Assembly: GCA_003963315.1 (NCBI GenBank)
Contig: RXJP01000075.1
Coordinates: 1 to 64,000, forward strand
DNA length: 64,000 bases
From: Rhodocyclaceae bacterium
GTDB taxonomy: Bacteria; Pseudomonadota; Gammaproteobacteria; Burkholderiales; Rhodocyclaceae
Reading direction: 5' to 3'
The stretch's first letter is position 1; each line of letters opens with the position of its first letter. Shown here piece after piece: positions 10,578-20,026 of this stretch. Made by a program: the position numbers and the translations under genes. The notes under the pieces are model-generated. The model made no database searches, was not told where the DNA came from, and was given only the letters and a program-made list of their open reading frames with translations.

Positions 10578-11820
10578 GGGCGACGCTTCTCCCCGTGGGC
10601 GAGGAAAGGGGGAGGGATTCGCGCAACAACGCGTTCAGCTTGCCCGCTTCCTTATCGATGTCGTGGCGCTGAAGGACCCTTGCATGGGCGGCCTCCCCCA
10701 TCGCCGCCAGGATATCGGCGGGACAGGCGAGCAAAGCCGCCATCGCGTCCGCCAGTGCCGCCACATCCCCGGCTGGCACCAGCCAGCCGCATGCCCCGGG
10801 CAGCACAAGCTCGGGAATGCCCGCGACATAAGTGGTCAATACCGGCCGCCGCAGCGCCATCGCTTCCATGATGACCACCGGCAATCCCTCGGCGAAGCTG
10901 GGCAGCACCAGACCCCGGGCCTGGAGCAGTTCGTCGCGCACCTCGGCACTGCCGATCCAACCGGTGATCCGTACCTTGCCGGCCAGCCCGTATGCGGCGA
11001 TCAACGCTTCGATTTGCGCCCGCATCTCGCCATCGCCGGCCAATACCAGCTCGAAGGCCGTGCCCCGATCCGCCAGACGGCGTGCCGCCTCCAGCAGCAG
11101 CAGTTGTCCTTTCTGCTCGCACAGACGACCGACGCACACCAAGCGTGGCGCCGCGGAAGGCGCGGCGGCGGCCACCGCATGGAAGGCGGTCTCAAGTCCG
11201 CAATGCACGACCTTGATGCGGGGCCAATAGTCTCTGTCCACCCAACGGTAAAGCTGGCTGCGACCGAAATCGCTGATCGCCACCACGAAGGCGGCACGTC
11301 GTATCTTTTCCCCCAGGCCGATAAATTGGGGCTTGTCGAACTCTTCGGGCCCATGTACCGTGAAGCTGTAAGGCGGACCGCCCAGGGCGCGGGCCAGCAT
11401 CACCACCTCGGCCGGATTGGTGCCGAAATGGGCATGAACATGCTGCACTCCCAAACGACGCATCCAGCGTAGTAGAAGACAGGCCTCCGCCAGGTAAATC
11501 AGGTGGTAGGGCAAGGGGCGGTCGGCATGGCGGCCCACGCCGACCGCCAATCGGCAGGCGGCCAGGAAACGCAGGGGCGCCCCGCAGAAGGCCGCCATGG
11601 CGGCGCCGACCAGACCGGTCACGCCACCTTGCAGCAGATAGCGGGTACGCCGCCGTTCCTCGATATCCTCCGGGTCCACCAAAGGGTCGGCCCACCCCCT
11701 CAGGGCAAAGCGTTCGACGATGACCCCTTGCCGCTCCAGGGCGAGGATCTCGCGCCGGATGAAGCTGTGGCTCACCTTCGGGTATTGATTGATGAAATAG
11801 GCGACGTGCGGCGCATTCAT
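10564..11820 (-). CDS. Glycosyltransferase family 4
   Basis: VAYFINQYPKVSHSFIRREILALERQG, HAHFGTNPAEVV, RLVCVGRLCEQKGQLLLLEAARRL, LPSFAEGLPVVIMEAMALRRPVLTT. Confidence 0.92.
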   Translation of the reverse strand: MNAPHVAYFINQYPKVSHSFIRREILALERQGVIVERFALRGWADPLVDPEDIEERRRTRYLLQGGVTGLVGAAMAAFCGAPLRFLAACRLAVGVGRHADRPLPYHLIYLAEACLLLRWMRRLGVQHVHAHFGTNPAEVVMLARALGGPPYSFTVHGPEEFDKPQFIGLGEKIRRAAFVVAISDFGRSQLYRWVDRDYWPRIKVVHCGLETAFHAVAAAAPSAAPRLVCVGRLCEQKGQLLLLEAARRLADRGTAFELVLAGDGEMRAQIEALIAAYGLAGKVRITGWIGSAEVRDELLQARGLVLPSFAEGLPVVIMEAMALRRPVLTTYVAGIPELVLPGACGWLVPAGDVAALADAMAALLACPADILAAMGEAAHARVLQRHDIDKEAGKLNALLRESLPLSSPTGRSVAHVLS

Positions 11821-13949
11821 CGCATGAAATCCCTCACCGGAGCGACGATGCCGCGCTCGATCAGGGCTTCACGGCTGCCCGCGGGCTGCCAGCCGAGGAC
11901 CTCGCGGGTCTTGGCGGCATCATAGCGGGCACGGTGGCTGCGGGAGTCCCAGTCGCGGTAGCTCGGAACCCGTCGGTTCGGATGCCTGATGGCATGCTTG
12001 ACCGTCTCCTTGACCAGGTCGCCGAGAAAGACGCGCCAGGCCGGCGTGGGCTCGGCCCGCACCTGCGTACCGCTGACGCGGGAAAGCGCGTCCACATACT
12101 CACGGCCACTCAGCAGGGGGACGTCGGTCAGCAGGAAGGTTCCGCCCTCGATCCCCGCCGCATCATGGGCACGCAGCAGGGCATCGGCCACATCCTCCAC
12201 CAGGACCAATGGCAGCTTGTGGCTGCCGTCACCCCACAGCTGGACACGGGTTTCCGACTGGAACATGCCGATGCCCCAGTGGGCGGGCGGGCAACCCTTG
12301 CCGATGACGACACCGGGACGGAAGATCACCAATGGCAGGCCCCGCTCCTTTTCCATTTCCTTCAACAGGGCCTCGCAGGTGGCCTTGGAGCGGGCGTAGT
12401 GGTTGCGCGTGGCGATGCCGGGATCGAGGGGCGTATCGCCGGTGATCACGTCCCCCTCCCGCGCCGAGTAATAGGAATCGATGGTGCCGGTGTAGATGAA
12501 ACGGCGCACGCCGGCGGCCAGGGCCTGTTCGGCGATATTGCGGGTCACGGCCACGTCGTGGCGAACATAGTCGTCCCACCGCTCCCCGGCCGCCTTGGCC
12601 AAGTGGTAGACCACCTCGATGCCTGCCAGGGCCGACGCCATGAAGGCCGGATCGGCCAGGTCACCCGGTGCCAGCTCCACCGGCAACCCGGCCAAGGCCA
12701 GTTGCGCCGAGCCGACGCCACGGGTCACCACCCGCACGCCCAGGCCCTGGGCAGTCAGTCCCTGCACCAGGTATCTGCCGATAAAACCAGTGCCGCCGAT
12801 CACCAGCACCGTGGGACGTTGCAGCGGCGTCTGGACCTGCCAGCGCCGCCCCGGGTCGGATGGAAGGGACGAGACCGAGGTATCGAGCTGACTGGTAATG
12901 CGGGCGCAGATGTCGATCACGTCAGCGCCAAAGTGCCCACTCAGGCGACGGTCCAGGGTGCCTGCCAAGCCGGCATAGAAGGTGCGAATGCTGTTGGCGA
13001 TGCTGGTGCCGAAGGGATTGGCCCCCGGCCCCTTGCGCAAGGTGGCGGCGAGGGAGGAAAGCAGATTGCGGCGACCGTTGGCGGCGATCTGCCGTGCCAC
13101 GTTGCGTAAGCTGAAATAGTTGTCGAACAGCAGGGCATGGCCGGACGGCTCGTCGCGGACATAGACATCCCGCTCGAAATCGCACCGGGCGGTGGCCCCG
13201 TGGCCGCGTATCGAGATGCTGCGATCGGCATACCCCGGCTTCACCGAAAGGTTGAGGTCCACGGCGACACCATCGCAATCCCCATGCACGTGCCAGCGCC
13301 GGAACACCCGGCTGCCCCCGGGCAGGTCGATGGGCGCAAAGGCATCCACCGAGAGACGATCCGGCACGCCGGCCAGGTCGGCCATGAAGGCGACCAGATG
13401 GGGACCCAGCTCGAAGAACAGGTTTTCCGGCTGGCGCAGCATCCAGTTGTTGTAGGGGCCGAACTGGATCAAGGGCAAGGGATACAGCCAATTCACGGTG
13501 ACCTGATCGAGGGCGCCAAGAAGGCCATCCGCACGATCCCGGCGCAGCTTCTCGTAAGCCGGCAGAAAGAGGAAGTTGTGGTTCACGCCGAGCTTGAGCT
13601 TGCGCTGATCCGCCAGCGTCGCCAACTCGCGGCATTCGACGGGATCGAGGCCCATCGGCTTCTCGAGGAAGACGTGGCGTCCCGATTCAAGCAGGGCGCG
13701 CGTGGCCGAGCCATGGAGTTGCGGTGGCAGCAGCACATGGACCACCTCCACGTCGCTGGCCAACAATTGTTCCAGGGAGGTGAAGACCTGGGGAATGCCG
13801 AAGGCGGTTGCGGCTTCCCTGGCCTTCTCCTCCGCCAGATCGCAGACCGCGACAAGGCTGACTTCGGGCAGGGCTTTGAGGGCCTTGGCATGGGCCTTGA
13901 GGATGAAACCCGCGCCGAGCAGGCCCACTTTCCAGTTACGTTGACTCAT
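11817..13949 (-). CDS. Fusion: N-terminal Gfo/Idh/MocA oxidoreductase + C-terminal NAD-dependent epimerase/dehydratase (SDR)
   Basis: N-term KVGLLGAGFILKAHAKALKALPEVSLVAVCDL, EKPMGLDPVECRELA; C-term TVLVIGGTGFIGRYLVQGLTAQGLGVRVVTRG, VYHLAKAAGE, in one uninterrupted 710-aa frame. Confidence 0.92.
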   Translation of the reverse strand: MSQRNWKVGLLGAGFILKAHAKALKALPEVSLVAVCDLAEEKAREAATAFGIPQVFTSLEQLLASDVEVVHVLLPPQLHGSATRALLESGRHVFLEKPMGLDPVECRELATLADQRKLKLGVNHNFLFLPAYEKLRRDRADGLLGALDQVTVNWLYPLPLIQFGPYNNWMLRQPENLFFELGPHLVAFMADLAGVPDRLSVDAFAPIDLPGGSRVFRRWHVHGDCDGVAVDLNLSVKPGYADRSISIRGHGATARCDFERDVYVRDEPSGHALLFDNYFSLRNVARQIAANGRRNLLSSLAATLRKGPGANPFGTSIANSIRTFYAGLAGTLDRRLSGHFGADVIDICARITSQLDTSVSSLPSDPGRRWQVQTPLQRPTVLVIGGTGFIGRYLVQGLTAQGLGVRVVTRGVGSAQLALAGLPVELAPGDLADPAFMASALAGIEVVYHLAKAAGERWDDYVRHDVAVTRNIAEQALAAGVRRFIYTGTIDSYYSAREGDVITGDTPLDPGIATRNHYARSKATCEALLKEMEKERGLPLVIFRPGVVIGKGCPPAHWGIGMFQSETRVQLWGDGSHKLPLVLVEDVADALLRAHDAAGIEGGTFLLTDVPLLSGREYVDALSRVSGTQVRAEPTPAWRVFLGDLVKETVKHAIRHPNRRVPSYRDWDSRSHRARYDAAKTREVLGWQPAGSREALIERGIVAPVRDFMR

Positions 13950-13986
13950 GGGTGAAAAATCGCCTTCCTTTGGAATCGGTTTCCGG

Positions 13987-15027
13987 TCATTTCAGGCCCC
14001 GCACTTCCCGCACGCAGGGCGTTCCGACGCCGTCAGCCGGACGCTTGTATTCAATGATGTGGTAGCGCCGGGCGCAGCGGTTCAAGTGGAAACGCAGCAA
14101 GCCGATGCCGTTGGCAAACTTGGCCAGCAGCAGATACCGGGCATAGAACAAGGCATCCGCCGCGCTATCGCCAATCCCCCGACGGAAGCGGAAGACCCGA
14201 TAGCCCAGCAGCAGGTAAGCGGCCAACAACAGGAGGCTGACTCCGTGGCTCGGTGGTAGCGTCGCCAACGTCAGCGCCGGCAAACCGATGCCCCAGAACC
14301 AGGTACTGTTGCGTTCCCGCACGCAGTCCCGCAGCGGGCTGGCGCCGTTGAGATGGGCGCGTTGGCCGATGGCGTGCCCCGCCCGCACCGAGCGGGTCCA
14401 CCACTGGCCAAACGTGACGATGTTGGCATCGTGGCTCGCCATGGGCACATCCAGCTTGGTCACGCGGTAGCCGGCCAGCCCGATGCGGGCCCCCAGTTCA
14501 GAATCCTCGCCGGCGATCACCTGGCTGTTGAAGCCGCCCAGGGCGCGGAACACCGCCAAGCGCATCATCGAGATGCCACCGAGGGCGCCGTAGTCCCTCA
14601 AGTCACCGGGGGGTGATGCCCATTCCAAGGCACATAGGCGGTTGTAGGGTGTCGCGTCGGCATGGCGTTCCTGTAGATGACCGACCACCGCGGCCATATT
14701 TTCATCATCCCGCAACGCCCTTGCCGCCGCCTCGACCCAGCCCGGCAACAGGATGCAGTCACCATCGACAAACTGCACCAGGGAAATTTCCGGATGCCGC
14801 TGCGTCAGGCGCTCCACACCCTCGTTACGGGCCCGCGCCGCGGAAAGCGGTCGCCCGGCATCCAGCGCCAGCACGTCAACACCGAAGGACCCGGCGAGGG
14901 CGGCACTGCCATCGGAAGAATCCGAGTCGACATAAACGACAGGATGCCCCACCGGCATGGAGGCCAGGCACAACCGCAGGCGTTCTCCTTCGTTGCGACC
15001 GATGACGACGATTCCAACCAATTCCAT
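13987..15027 (-). CDS. Glycosyltransferase family 2
   Basis: MELVGIVVIGRNEGERLRLCLASM, VYVDSDSSDGSAALAGSFGVDV, VQFVDGDCILLPGW; ATG at 15027 (ORF open to 15222). Confidence 0.88.
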   Translation of the reverse strand: MELVGIVVIGRNEGERLRLCLASMPVGHPVVYVDSDSSDGSAALAGSFGVDVLALDAGRPLSAARARNEGVERLTQRHPEISLVQFVDGDCILLPGWVEAAARALRDDENMAAVVGHLQERHADATPYNRLCALEWASPPGDLRDYGALGGISMMRLAVFRALGGFNSQVIAGEDSELGARIGLAGYRVTKLDVPMASHDANIVTFGQWWTRSVRAGHAIGQRAHLNGASPLRDCVRERNSTWFWGIGLPALTLATLPPSHGVSLLLLAAYLLLGYRVFRFRRGIGDSAADALFYARYLLLAKFANGIGLLRFHLNRCARRYHIIEYKRPADGVGTPCVREVRGLK

Positions 15028-15147
15028 TGTCTGCTCCGGGCCGACCGCCCCTTGTCCCAAGCCGACAACAAACCTCGCGGCAGGGAGGCACGGTGCGGCA
15101 GGGATATCCCGTCCGCTGCGCCTTAAATGAAGAAGGATCAGTGTAGT

Positions 15148-15181
15148 GAGGGCAGATGACGGGAATATGTCATCTGCCCTC
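15148..15181. other. Stem-loop, 13-bp perfect arms, 8-nt loop
   Basis: gagggcagatgac-gggaatat-gtcatctgccctc, intergenic between two co-directional glycosyltransferase genes. Confidence 0.75.
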
Positions 15182-15183
15182 TT

Positions 15184-15207
15184 CCCCGAAACGGCGCCGT
15201 TTCGGGG
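15184..15207. other. 24-bp perfect palindrome
   Basis: ccccgaaacggc|gccgtttcgggg, 2 nt from the neighbouring stem-loop. Confidence 0.75.
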
Positions 15208-15218
15208 CCATTTCATGC

Positions 15219-16226
15219 TCACAAAAAAGGAAACTCAACCGCCTGGCCGCGCAAAGCAAACACGCGTCCGCTCATGATGGCGCGCAGGTCTCCCCAGAGT
15301 AGATCGACCATGAACCACTTGGGATCGGCGCCGGGTTTCCCGCCCAGGCGCAGGGCCCGGCGTGCCAGGAAGGACAGGCGGCCAAGCGCCCACAGCAGGT
15401 CGGCCAGAATCAGGCCGGCGACGCCGTGGTGGCGGACGAAGAAGCGTCGCCGCGAGTCGTACCAATAATGGGCCCGCCGTTTGGCCGCCTTGCGGATGCC
15501 GGTGCTGGCACCTTCGAGATGCATCACCCGCGCTTCGGGCACGTACCACACTTCCCAGCCGGCTTCTTTCGCGCGGCAACAGAAATCCACTTCCTCGAAG
15601 TAGAGAAAATAGCCTTCGTCCATCAGGCCCGCCTGCACCAGAACCTCGCGGCGCATCACCAGGGCGGCGCCGGAAACCCAGTCGCAAGGGTGGGCCTCGG
15701 AGCCGGGAGCATCCGACACGCGGTGTTCGCGCAACAGGCGGCTGAGGGGACCGAAGCGGGCGCTGCCTTCCAGTTCCCCCAGCGCACTGGGGATCCGGTG
15801 GGCGGAGCAATCGACGCTGCCGTCCGGGTTCTCCAACAGACTGCCGGCGATGCCGACGCCGGGGTGCGTTGCCATGAATTCCCGTAGCGCCCCCAGGGCG
15901 CCGGAACGCACCACGGTATCGGGGTTGAGCAGCATGATCCATGCTGCCGCCGGGTCGGCGGACAAGGCGAGGCGGATGCCCACGTTGTTGCCGTAAGAAA
16001 AACCGCCGTTGCGGGGCGCGGCCACCACCTCGGCCCACGCCGACCATCCGTGGGCCGTTATCGCTTCGGCAATACGGCCCACCGATCCGTCGCCGGAATC
16101 GTTGTCCACCACCACCACCTTACCGCCACCAAGCACCTCGCGCTGCGTCTCCAGCGACTGCAGACAATCCACCACCAAATCGGCGGTGCGGTAATTGACG
16201 ATGACGATCCAGAAATTCTTGTGCAT
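15219..16226 (-). CDS. Glycosyltransferase family 2 (rhamnosyltransferase-like)
   Basis: FWIVIVNYRTADLVVDCLQSLE, VVVDNDSGDGSV, GGFSYGNNVGIRLAL, LLNPDTVVRSGAL, YFEEVDFCCRAKEAGWEV. Confidence 0.92.
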   Translation of the reverse strand: MHKNFWIVIVNYRTADLVVDCLQSLETQREVLGGGKVVVVDNDSGDGSVGRIAEAITAHGWSAWAEVVAAPRNGGFSYGNNVGIRLALSADPAAAWIMLLNPDTVVRSGALGALREFMATHPGVGIAGSLLENPDGSVDCSAHRIPSALGELEGSARFGPLSRLLREHRVSDAPGSEAHPCDWVSGAALVMRREVLVQAGLMDEGYFLYFEEVDFCCRAKEAGWEVWYVPEARVMHLEGASTGIRKAAKRRAHYWYDSRRRFFVRHHGVAGLILADLLWALGRLSFLARRALRLGGKPGADPKWFMVDLLWGDLRAIMSGRVFALRGQAVEFPFL

Positions 16227-16248
16227 GGTGATTCCCTTCGCCCGGGGC

Positions 16249-17544
16249 TCAGGTCTTGCGTAGCGCGACGATCTGGGCCAAGGGGCCGGAAGGCCGGGGC
16301 GGCGGTAGCGGCAATCGTCCGGGGAACAGGTCGTTCAGCACCGTGGCGACGGCCATGCCAAGGCCATTGGCTGGGTCAAAGAAGGGCTTGCGCAAATCCT
16401 CGCAGGCGGCGCACAAGCGCTGGTAACGGTCGGGATCGTCCATCAGTTCCAGGATTCTGGCAACGTAATCATCCACGTCGTCGGTACGCGCCAGCACCAC
16501 CGCCGGCGCAAGCACCTCACAGGCCGGTACCACGGGATTACTCAGCACCGGGCGGCGCATGAGGACGCCTTCGGCCACCACCATGGCGAAGGCCTCGTTG
16601 AAGTCGCTGGTGGTGGGTACGATCACGAGGTGGCTGCGGCGGTATACCGCCACCAGTTGCGGTCGCCTCAACCGGCCATGAAGGATCACCACCTGATCCA
16701 GGCGGTGCTTGGCCTTTTCGGCGGCGATCTGGTTGAAAGCGCTGCCGTCGCCGCAAATTTCGAACACCACCTGATCCGGGCGCAGGGCGTTGAGCTTCTC
16801 GGCCATGGCGACAATGTCGAATACGCCCTTGTTGCGCTCCACGCGGCCGGCGAACACGATACGGAATGGCCGTTGGGAAAAGTCGGCCGGCGTGTGGTCG
16901 GCGAAGGGCGCCTCCAGGTAAACCGCGCGGTATTGGATGAATCGTAGTGGCCCACGGGCGATCTGCTCCGCCTGACGTTGGCACTCCGGGGAGACGCCGA
17001 TGCAGGCGTGGCAGAGGTAACGCAGGAAGAAACCATTGAGCCGGTTGATCAGACGGATGATGGGTTTTTTCGGGGGGAAGCCGGCAGGCCACACCGCATT
17101 GTGGAAATTGCAGACGACCTTGATGCCGAACAGTCGAAACAGGGCGAAGACAAACCAGTGGGAGGTGCCCGAGTCGATCAGGGCCACGTCCGCCCGGTCA
17201 ATCACGCCGAGCCCGACTATGCACAGGCCGTAGGCCAGCTCACGAAGATGGAACAGCAGGCCGCGCTCCTTGCCCGATCCCGGCTTGGGCAGGTTTTCCA
17301 CGACAAAGGCGCCATCATGAACCACCTCCCTGCGCGGATGGCAGGACACCACCCGGGTCTTGACGCCATTACCGATGCAAAAGGAAAAATACTTGGACGA
17401 ATAGGTGAGCGATGTTTCGTCCTCCAGCACCGCGTCGCTTTTCCAATGGCGGTAGGAAGCCACCGCATCCCCCGGGCCCACGGCATGGAGAATGCGCAAC
17501 GGCCGTCTCCCCACCCCCGTCAGACCGGATTGATCGGTGGCCAT
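16249..17544 (-). CDS. Glycosyltransferase family 4
   Basis: FRIVFAGRVERNKGVFDIVAMAEKL, EICGDGSAFNQI, HGRLRRPQLVAVYRRSHLVIVPTTSDFNEAFAMVVAEGVLMRRPVL. Confidence 0.88.
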   Translation of the reverse strand: MATDQSGLTGVGRRPLRILHAVGPGDAVASYRHWKSDAVLEDETSLTYSSKYFSFCIGNGVKTRVVSCHPRREVVHDGAFVVENLPKPGSGKERGLLFHLRELAYGLCIVGLGVIDRADVALIDSGTSHWFVFALFRLFGIKVVCNFHNAVWPAGFPPKKPIIRLINRLNGFFLRYLCHACIGVSPECQRQAEQIARGPLRFIQYRAVYLEAPFADHTPADFSQRPFRIVFAGRVERNKGVFDIVAMAEKLNALRPDQVVFEICGDGSAFNQIAAEKAKHRLDQVVILHGRLRRPQLVAVYRRSHLVIVPTTSDFNEAFAMVVAEGVLMRRPVLSNPVVPACEVLAPAVVLARTDDVDDYVARILELMDDPDRYQRLCAACEDLRKPFFDPANGLGMAVATVLNDLFPGRLPLPPPRPSGPLAQIVALRKT

Positions 17545-17578
17545 GTTGTCGTTTTGTCTATCACCCCGAGGGACGCCG

Positions 17579-18337
17579 CTAGTCTTCCGCGCCCAGCCGG
17601 GACAGCGCCGCCACCACCTCCGTCTGACGGAGGATGCGTGCCATGCGCAACGGCGTATACCCCTCGGACCGGAGGTCGGACCGGGCCCCTTTGTCGATCA
17701 AGGCCAGGGCCATGTCGGCATGTTCTTCGAGGATGGCCCAGAACAGGGCGCTACGGTGGAATTTGTCCGTCACGTTGGCTTCGGCCCCGCGGGCCAGCAG
17801 TTCCTTGAAGGCGTATTGATTGTTGGCCTGTATCGCCACCACCAGGGGCGTTTCCCCCAGGGCATTGGCGTCTTCCAGGCGGGCACCGGCATCGAGCAAT
17901 TGCTTCGTCACCCCATGATGACCGAACTCGATGGCCAGATGCAGGGGGGTGGACCCCATGACGTTCCGTGCATTGATGTCCGCCCCGGCCTTGAGCAGCA
18001 AACCGACGTCGTGGGAAGACCCGCGATAGGCGGCGAAGGTCAGCGGCGTATAGCCGGAGGCACCGCGCACATTGGGGTTGACGCCCTTGTCGAGCAACAT
18101 GCGGAGGGTCTGGTGTTGCCCCCCTTCCACCGCCGCGAGAACGGCGTTGTTGCCCGACCGGTCCACCGCGTTCAGATTGGCCCCCAGGCTCAGGGCCGTG
18201 TTGAAACTCGCGGCATCGCCCTGGCGTGCCGCATAGATCAGGCTCGTATTCAGGTCTTCCTGGCGAATCTCCTCTGCCTGGGACGACAGAACCCGCAAGC
18301 AGGAGAGGAGCACGAGGAGTAAAGGGAAGGGACGCAT
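17579..18337 (-). CDS. Secreted ankyrin-repeat protein
   Basis: Signal peptide MRPFPLLLVLLSCLRVLSSQAEE, then at least six ankyrin repeats (GYTPLTFAAYRGSSHDVGLLLKAGADINARNVMGSTPLHLAIEFGHHGVTKQLLDAGA). Confidence 0.88.
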   Translation of the reverse strand: MRPFPLLLVLLSCLRVLSSQAEEIRQEDLNTSLIYAARQGDAASFNTALSLGANLNAVDRSGNNAVLAAVEGGQHQTLRMLLDKGVNPNVRGASGYTPLTFAAYRGSSHDVGLLLKAGADINARNVMGSTPLHLAIEFGHHGVTKQLLDAGARLEDANALGETPLVVAIQANNQYAFKELLARGAEANVTDKFHRSALFWAILEEHADMALALIDKGARSDLRSEGYTPLRMARILRQTEVVAALSRLGAED

Positions 18338-18427
18338 GGCGACGGAAGATTCCATTGATACAAATACAATCTCCCGAGACTAGGGCGCAATCATGACAGC
18401 TTGATGAAAACCGGGGAATCCGGGCAG

Positions 18428-19837
18428 TCAATAGGCCCAGCGGCCGAACATCGCCCAGATCACCAATTTCCCCACCCCGCAGCCGACCGGGAACAGGGGC
18501 AGCAGCCACACTTCTCTGCGCGCATCGAGCAGACCAAGGCCGGACTTGATGACCAGGGCGAAGGGCACCACCATGAACATGCTGAGAACGATGCCCCATA
18601 GCGCACCGGACAGCCCGAACAGATGGAAGCCAAGGGGAATCAGCAGATACAGGGATACCAGCCGGATGCCGTTCTGCAGGGTCAGCAAGCGGGGTTGGCC
18701 CAGGGCCAGATAGCATTGCTCCGCCAGGTCGTAGCGGGTCGCCACCAGGCCCAGACCCAGGATCGACAGCATGTCGCCCGCGCCCAAGTAGCGGCTATCG
18801 TAAAGCAGTGCCACTATTGGCTTGCCGAGGACGAAGAGACTGCCGGCGCTGAACAACACCAGGGCATCCACCGGCAGGCGAAAACGGTAATACGTGTCCC
18901 GCAATCGGGCAGGTTCGCTGCGCACCACTTCGCTGAAGGCGGGGAAAGCCACGCTGCCCACCAACTTCTGCAAGGCCTGTTGGACCGCGCTGACCATCAT
19001 GAAGGCCACGCTATAGAGGCCCAGCACATCGGCGGGAACCAGCCCCCCCAGCAGCAGCCGGTCGCCGTTCATCAGCAGGAAGCCCAGGATGGAGGACAGG
19101 AAAACCCATTTCCCGAAACCGATCAATTCCGCCAGTGCCGCCCGGTCCCAGACCCAGCGGTCGGCGGGGCCGGCCAGCCACCAGTGGCTGAGCAGCATGC
19201 GGGTCAGCGCCCCGGCCACTCCGCCGGCCACCAGCGCCCAGATGGAACGGTCGTAGCCGGCCCACAGCACCATGACCAAAAGGGAAACCAGGGGGCAGGC
19301 CATTTCGATACGGGTGATCTGCCCGAGTTCGAGATTGCGTCGGGCCAGGGAAAAACGATTGGAGTCGAAGCCGCCGATCAAGGCGCTCACCGACAGTACC
19401 GCGAGCACCTGGGGCAGGCGGGGATCAGCATAGACGGTGCCCGCCGCCGTCCATTGCCAGACGGCGGCCAGATGCACGCCCAGGCTGGCCAGCAAGGCCA
19501 GGAAAAAGATCAGCACACCGCGCAGGATCTGCACCGCCCAGGCGGTATGGAGGAAGACGGGATCGCTGCCGCGCCGGCTTTGGACGATGTTCTGGCTGAT
19601 CCCCATGTCGGAAAACAGGGTGAGGCCGGTCATGAAGACGAAGGCAATGGCCATCACGCCGAACATTTCCGGCACCAACAGCCGTGTCATGACCAGGTTG
19701 CCACCCAGCCGCAAAGCCTGGATCGCCACATGGCCACCCAGCGTCCAGCTTCCCGCGCGCAGTACCCGCTGGCGCAGGGAAGGTCGGGAAGCCCTTGAAG
19801 CAGGCGACGGAAGGGGGGCCGGAATCGGAGCAGACAT
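18428..19837 (-). CDS. Lipopolysaccharide/oligosaccharide flippase (Wzx-like)
   Basis: SLRQRVLRAGSWTLGGHVAIQALRLGGNLVMTRLLVPEMFGVMAIAFVFMTGLTLFSDMGISQNIVQSRR; multi-TM. Start uncertain (19837 or 19858; ORF open to 19951). Confidence 0.9.
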   Translation of the reverse strand: MSAPIPAPLPSPASRASRPSLRQRVLRAGSWTLGGHVAIQALRLGGNLVMTRLLVPEMFGVMAIAFVFMTGLTLFSDMGISQNIVQSRRGSDPVFLHTAWAVQILRGVLIFFLALLASLGVHLAAVWQWTAAGTVYADPRLPQVLAVLSVSALIGGFDSNRFSLARRNLELGQITRIEMACPLVSLLVMVLWAGYDRSIWALVAGGVAGALTRMLLSHWWLAGPADRWVWDRAALAELIGFGKWVFLSSILGFLLMNGDRLLLGGLVPADVLGLYSVAFMMVSAVQQALQKLVGSVAFPAFSEVVRSEPARLRDTYYRFRLPVDALVLFSAGSLFVLGKPIVALLYDSRYLGAGDMLSILGLGLVATRYDLAEQCYLALGQPRLLTLQNGIRLVSLYLLIPLGFHLFGLSGALWGIVLSMFMVVPFALVIKSGLGLLDARREVWLLPLFPVGCGVGKLVIWAMFGRWAY

Positions 19838-20026
19838 GAACCGCTCACTTTCGCCCATTTGTGTTACAGAACGGGGACCGTCGGCAGCGGCTCCTGGGGA
19901 GCCCGACGGAAAGCGCACCCCGCCCGTCCGGCCGTCACACGATTCACACAATTGGCAGGCATCATTGCCGGCCCGAACACCTTCAGCGCTCCCCGCTAGC
20001 CCGACTATCGGTTAACCGGCCGGAAC

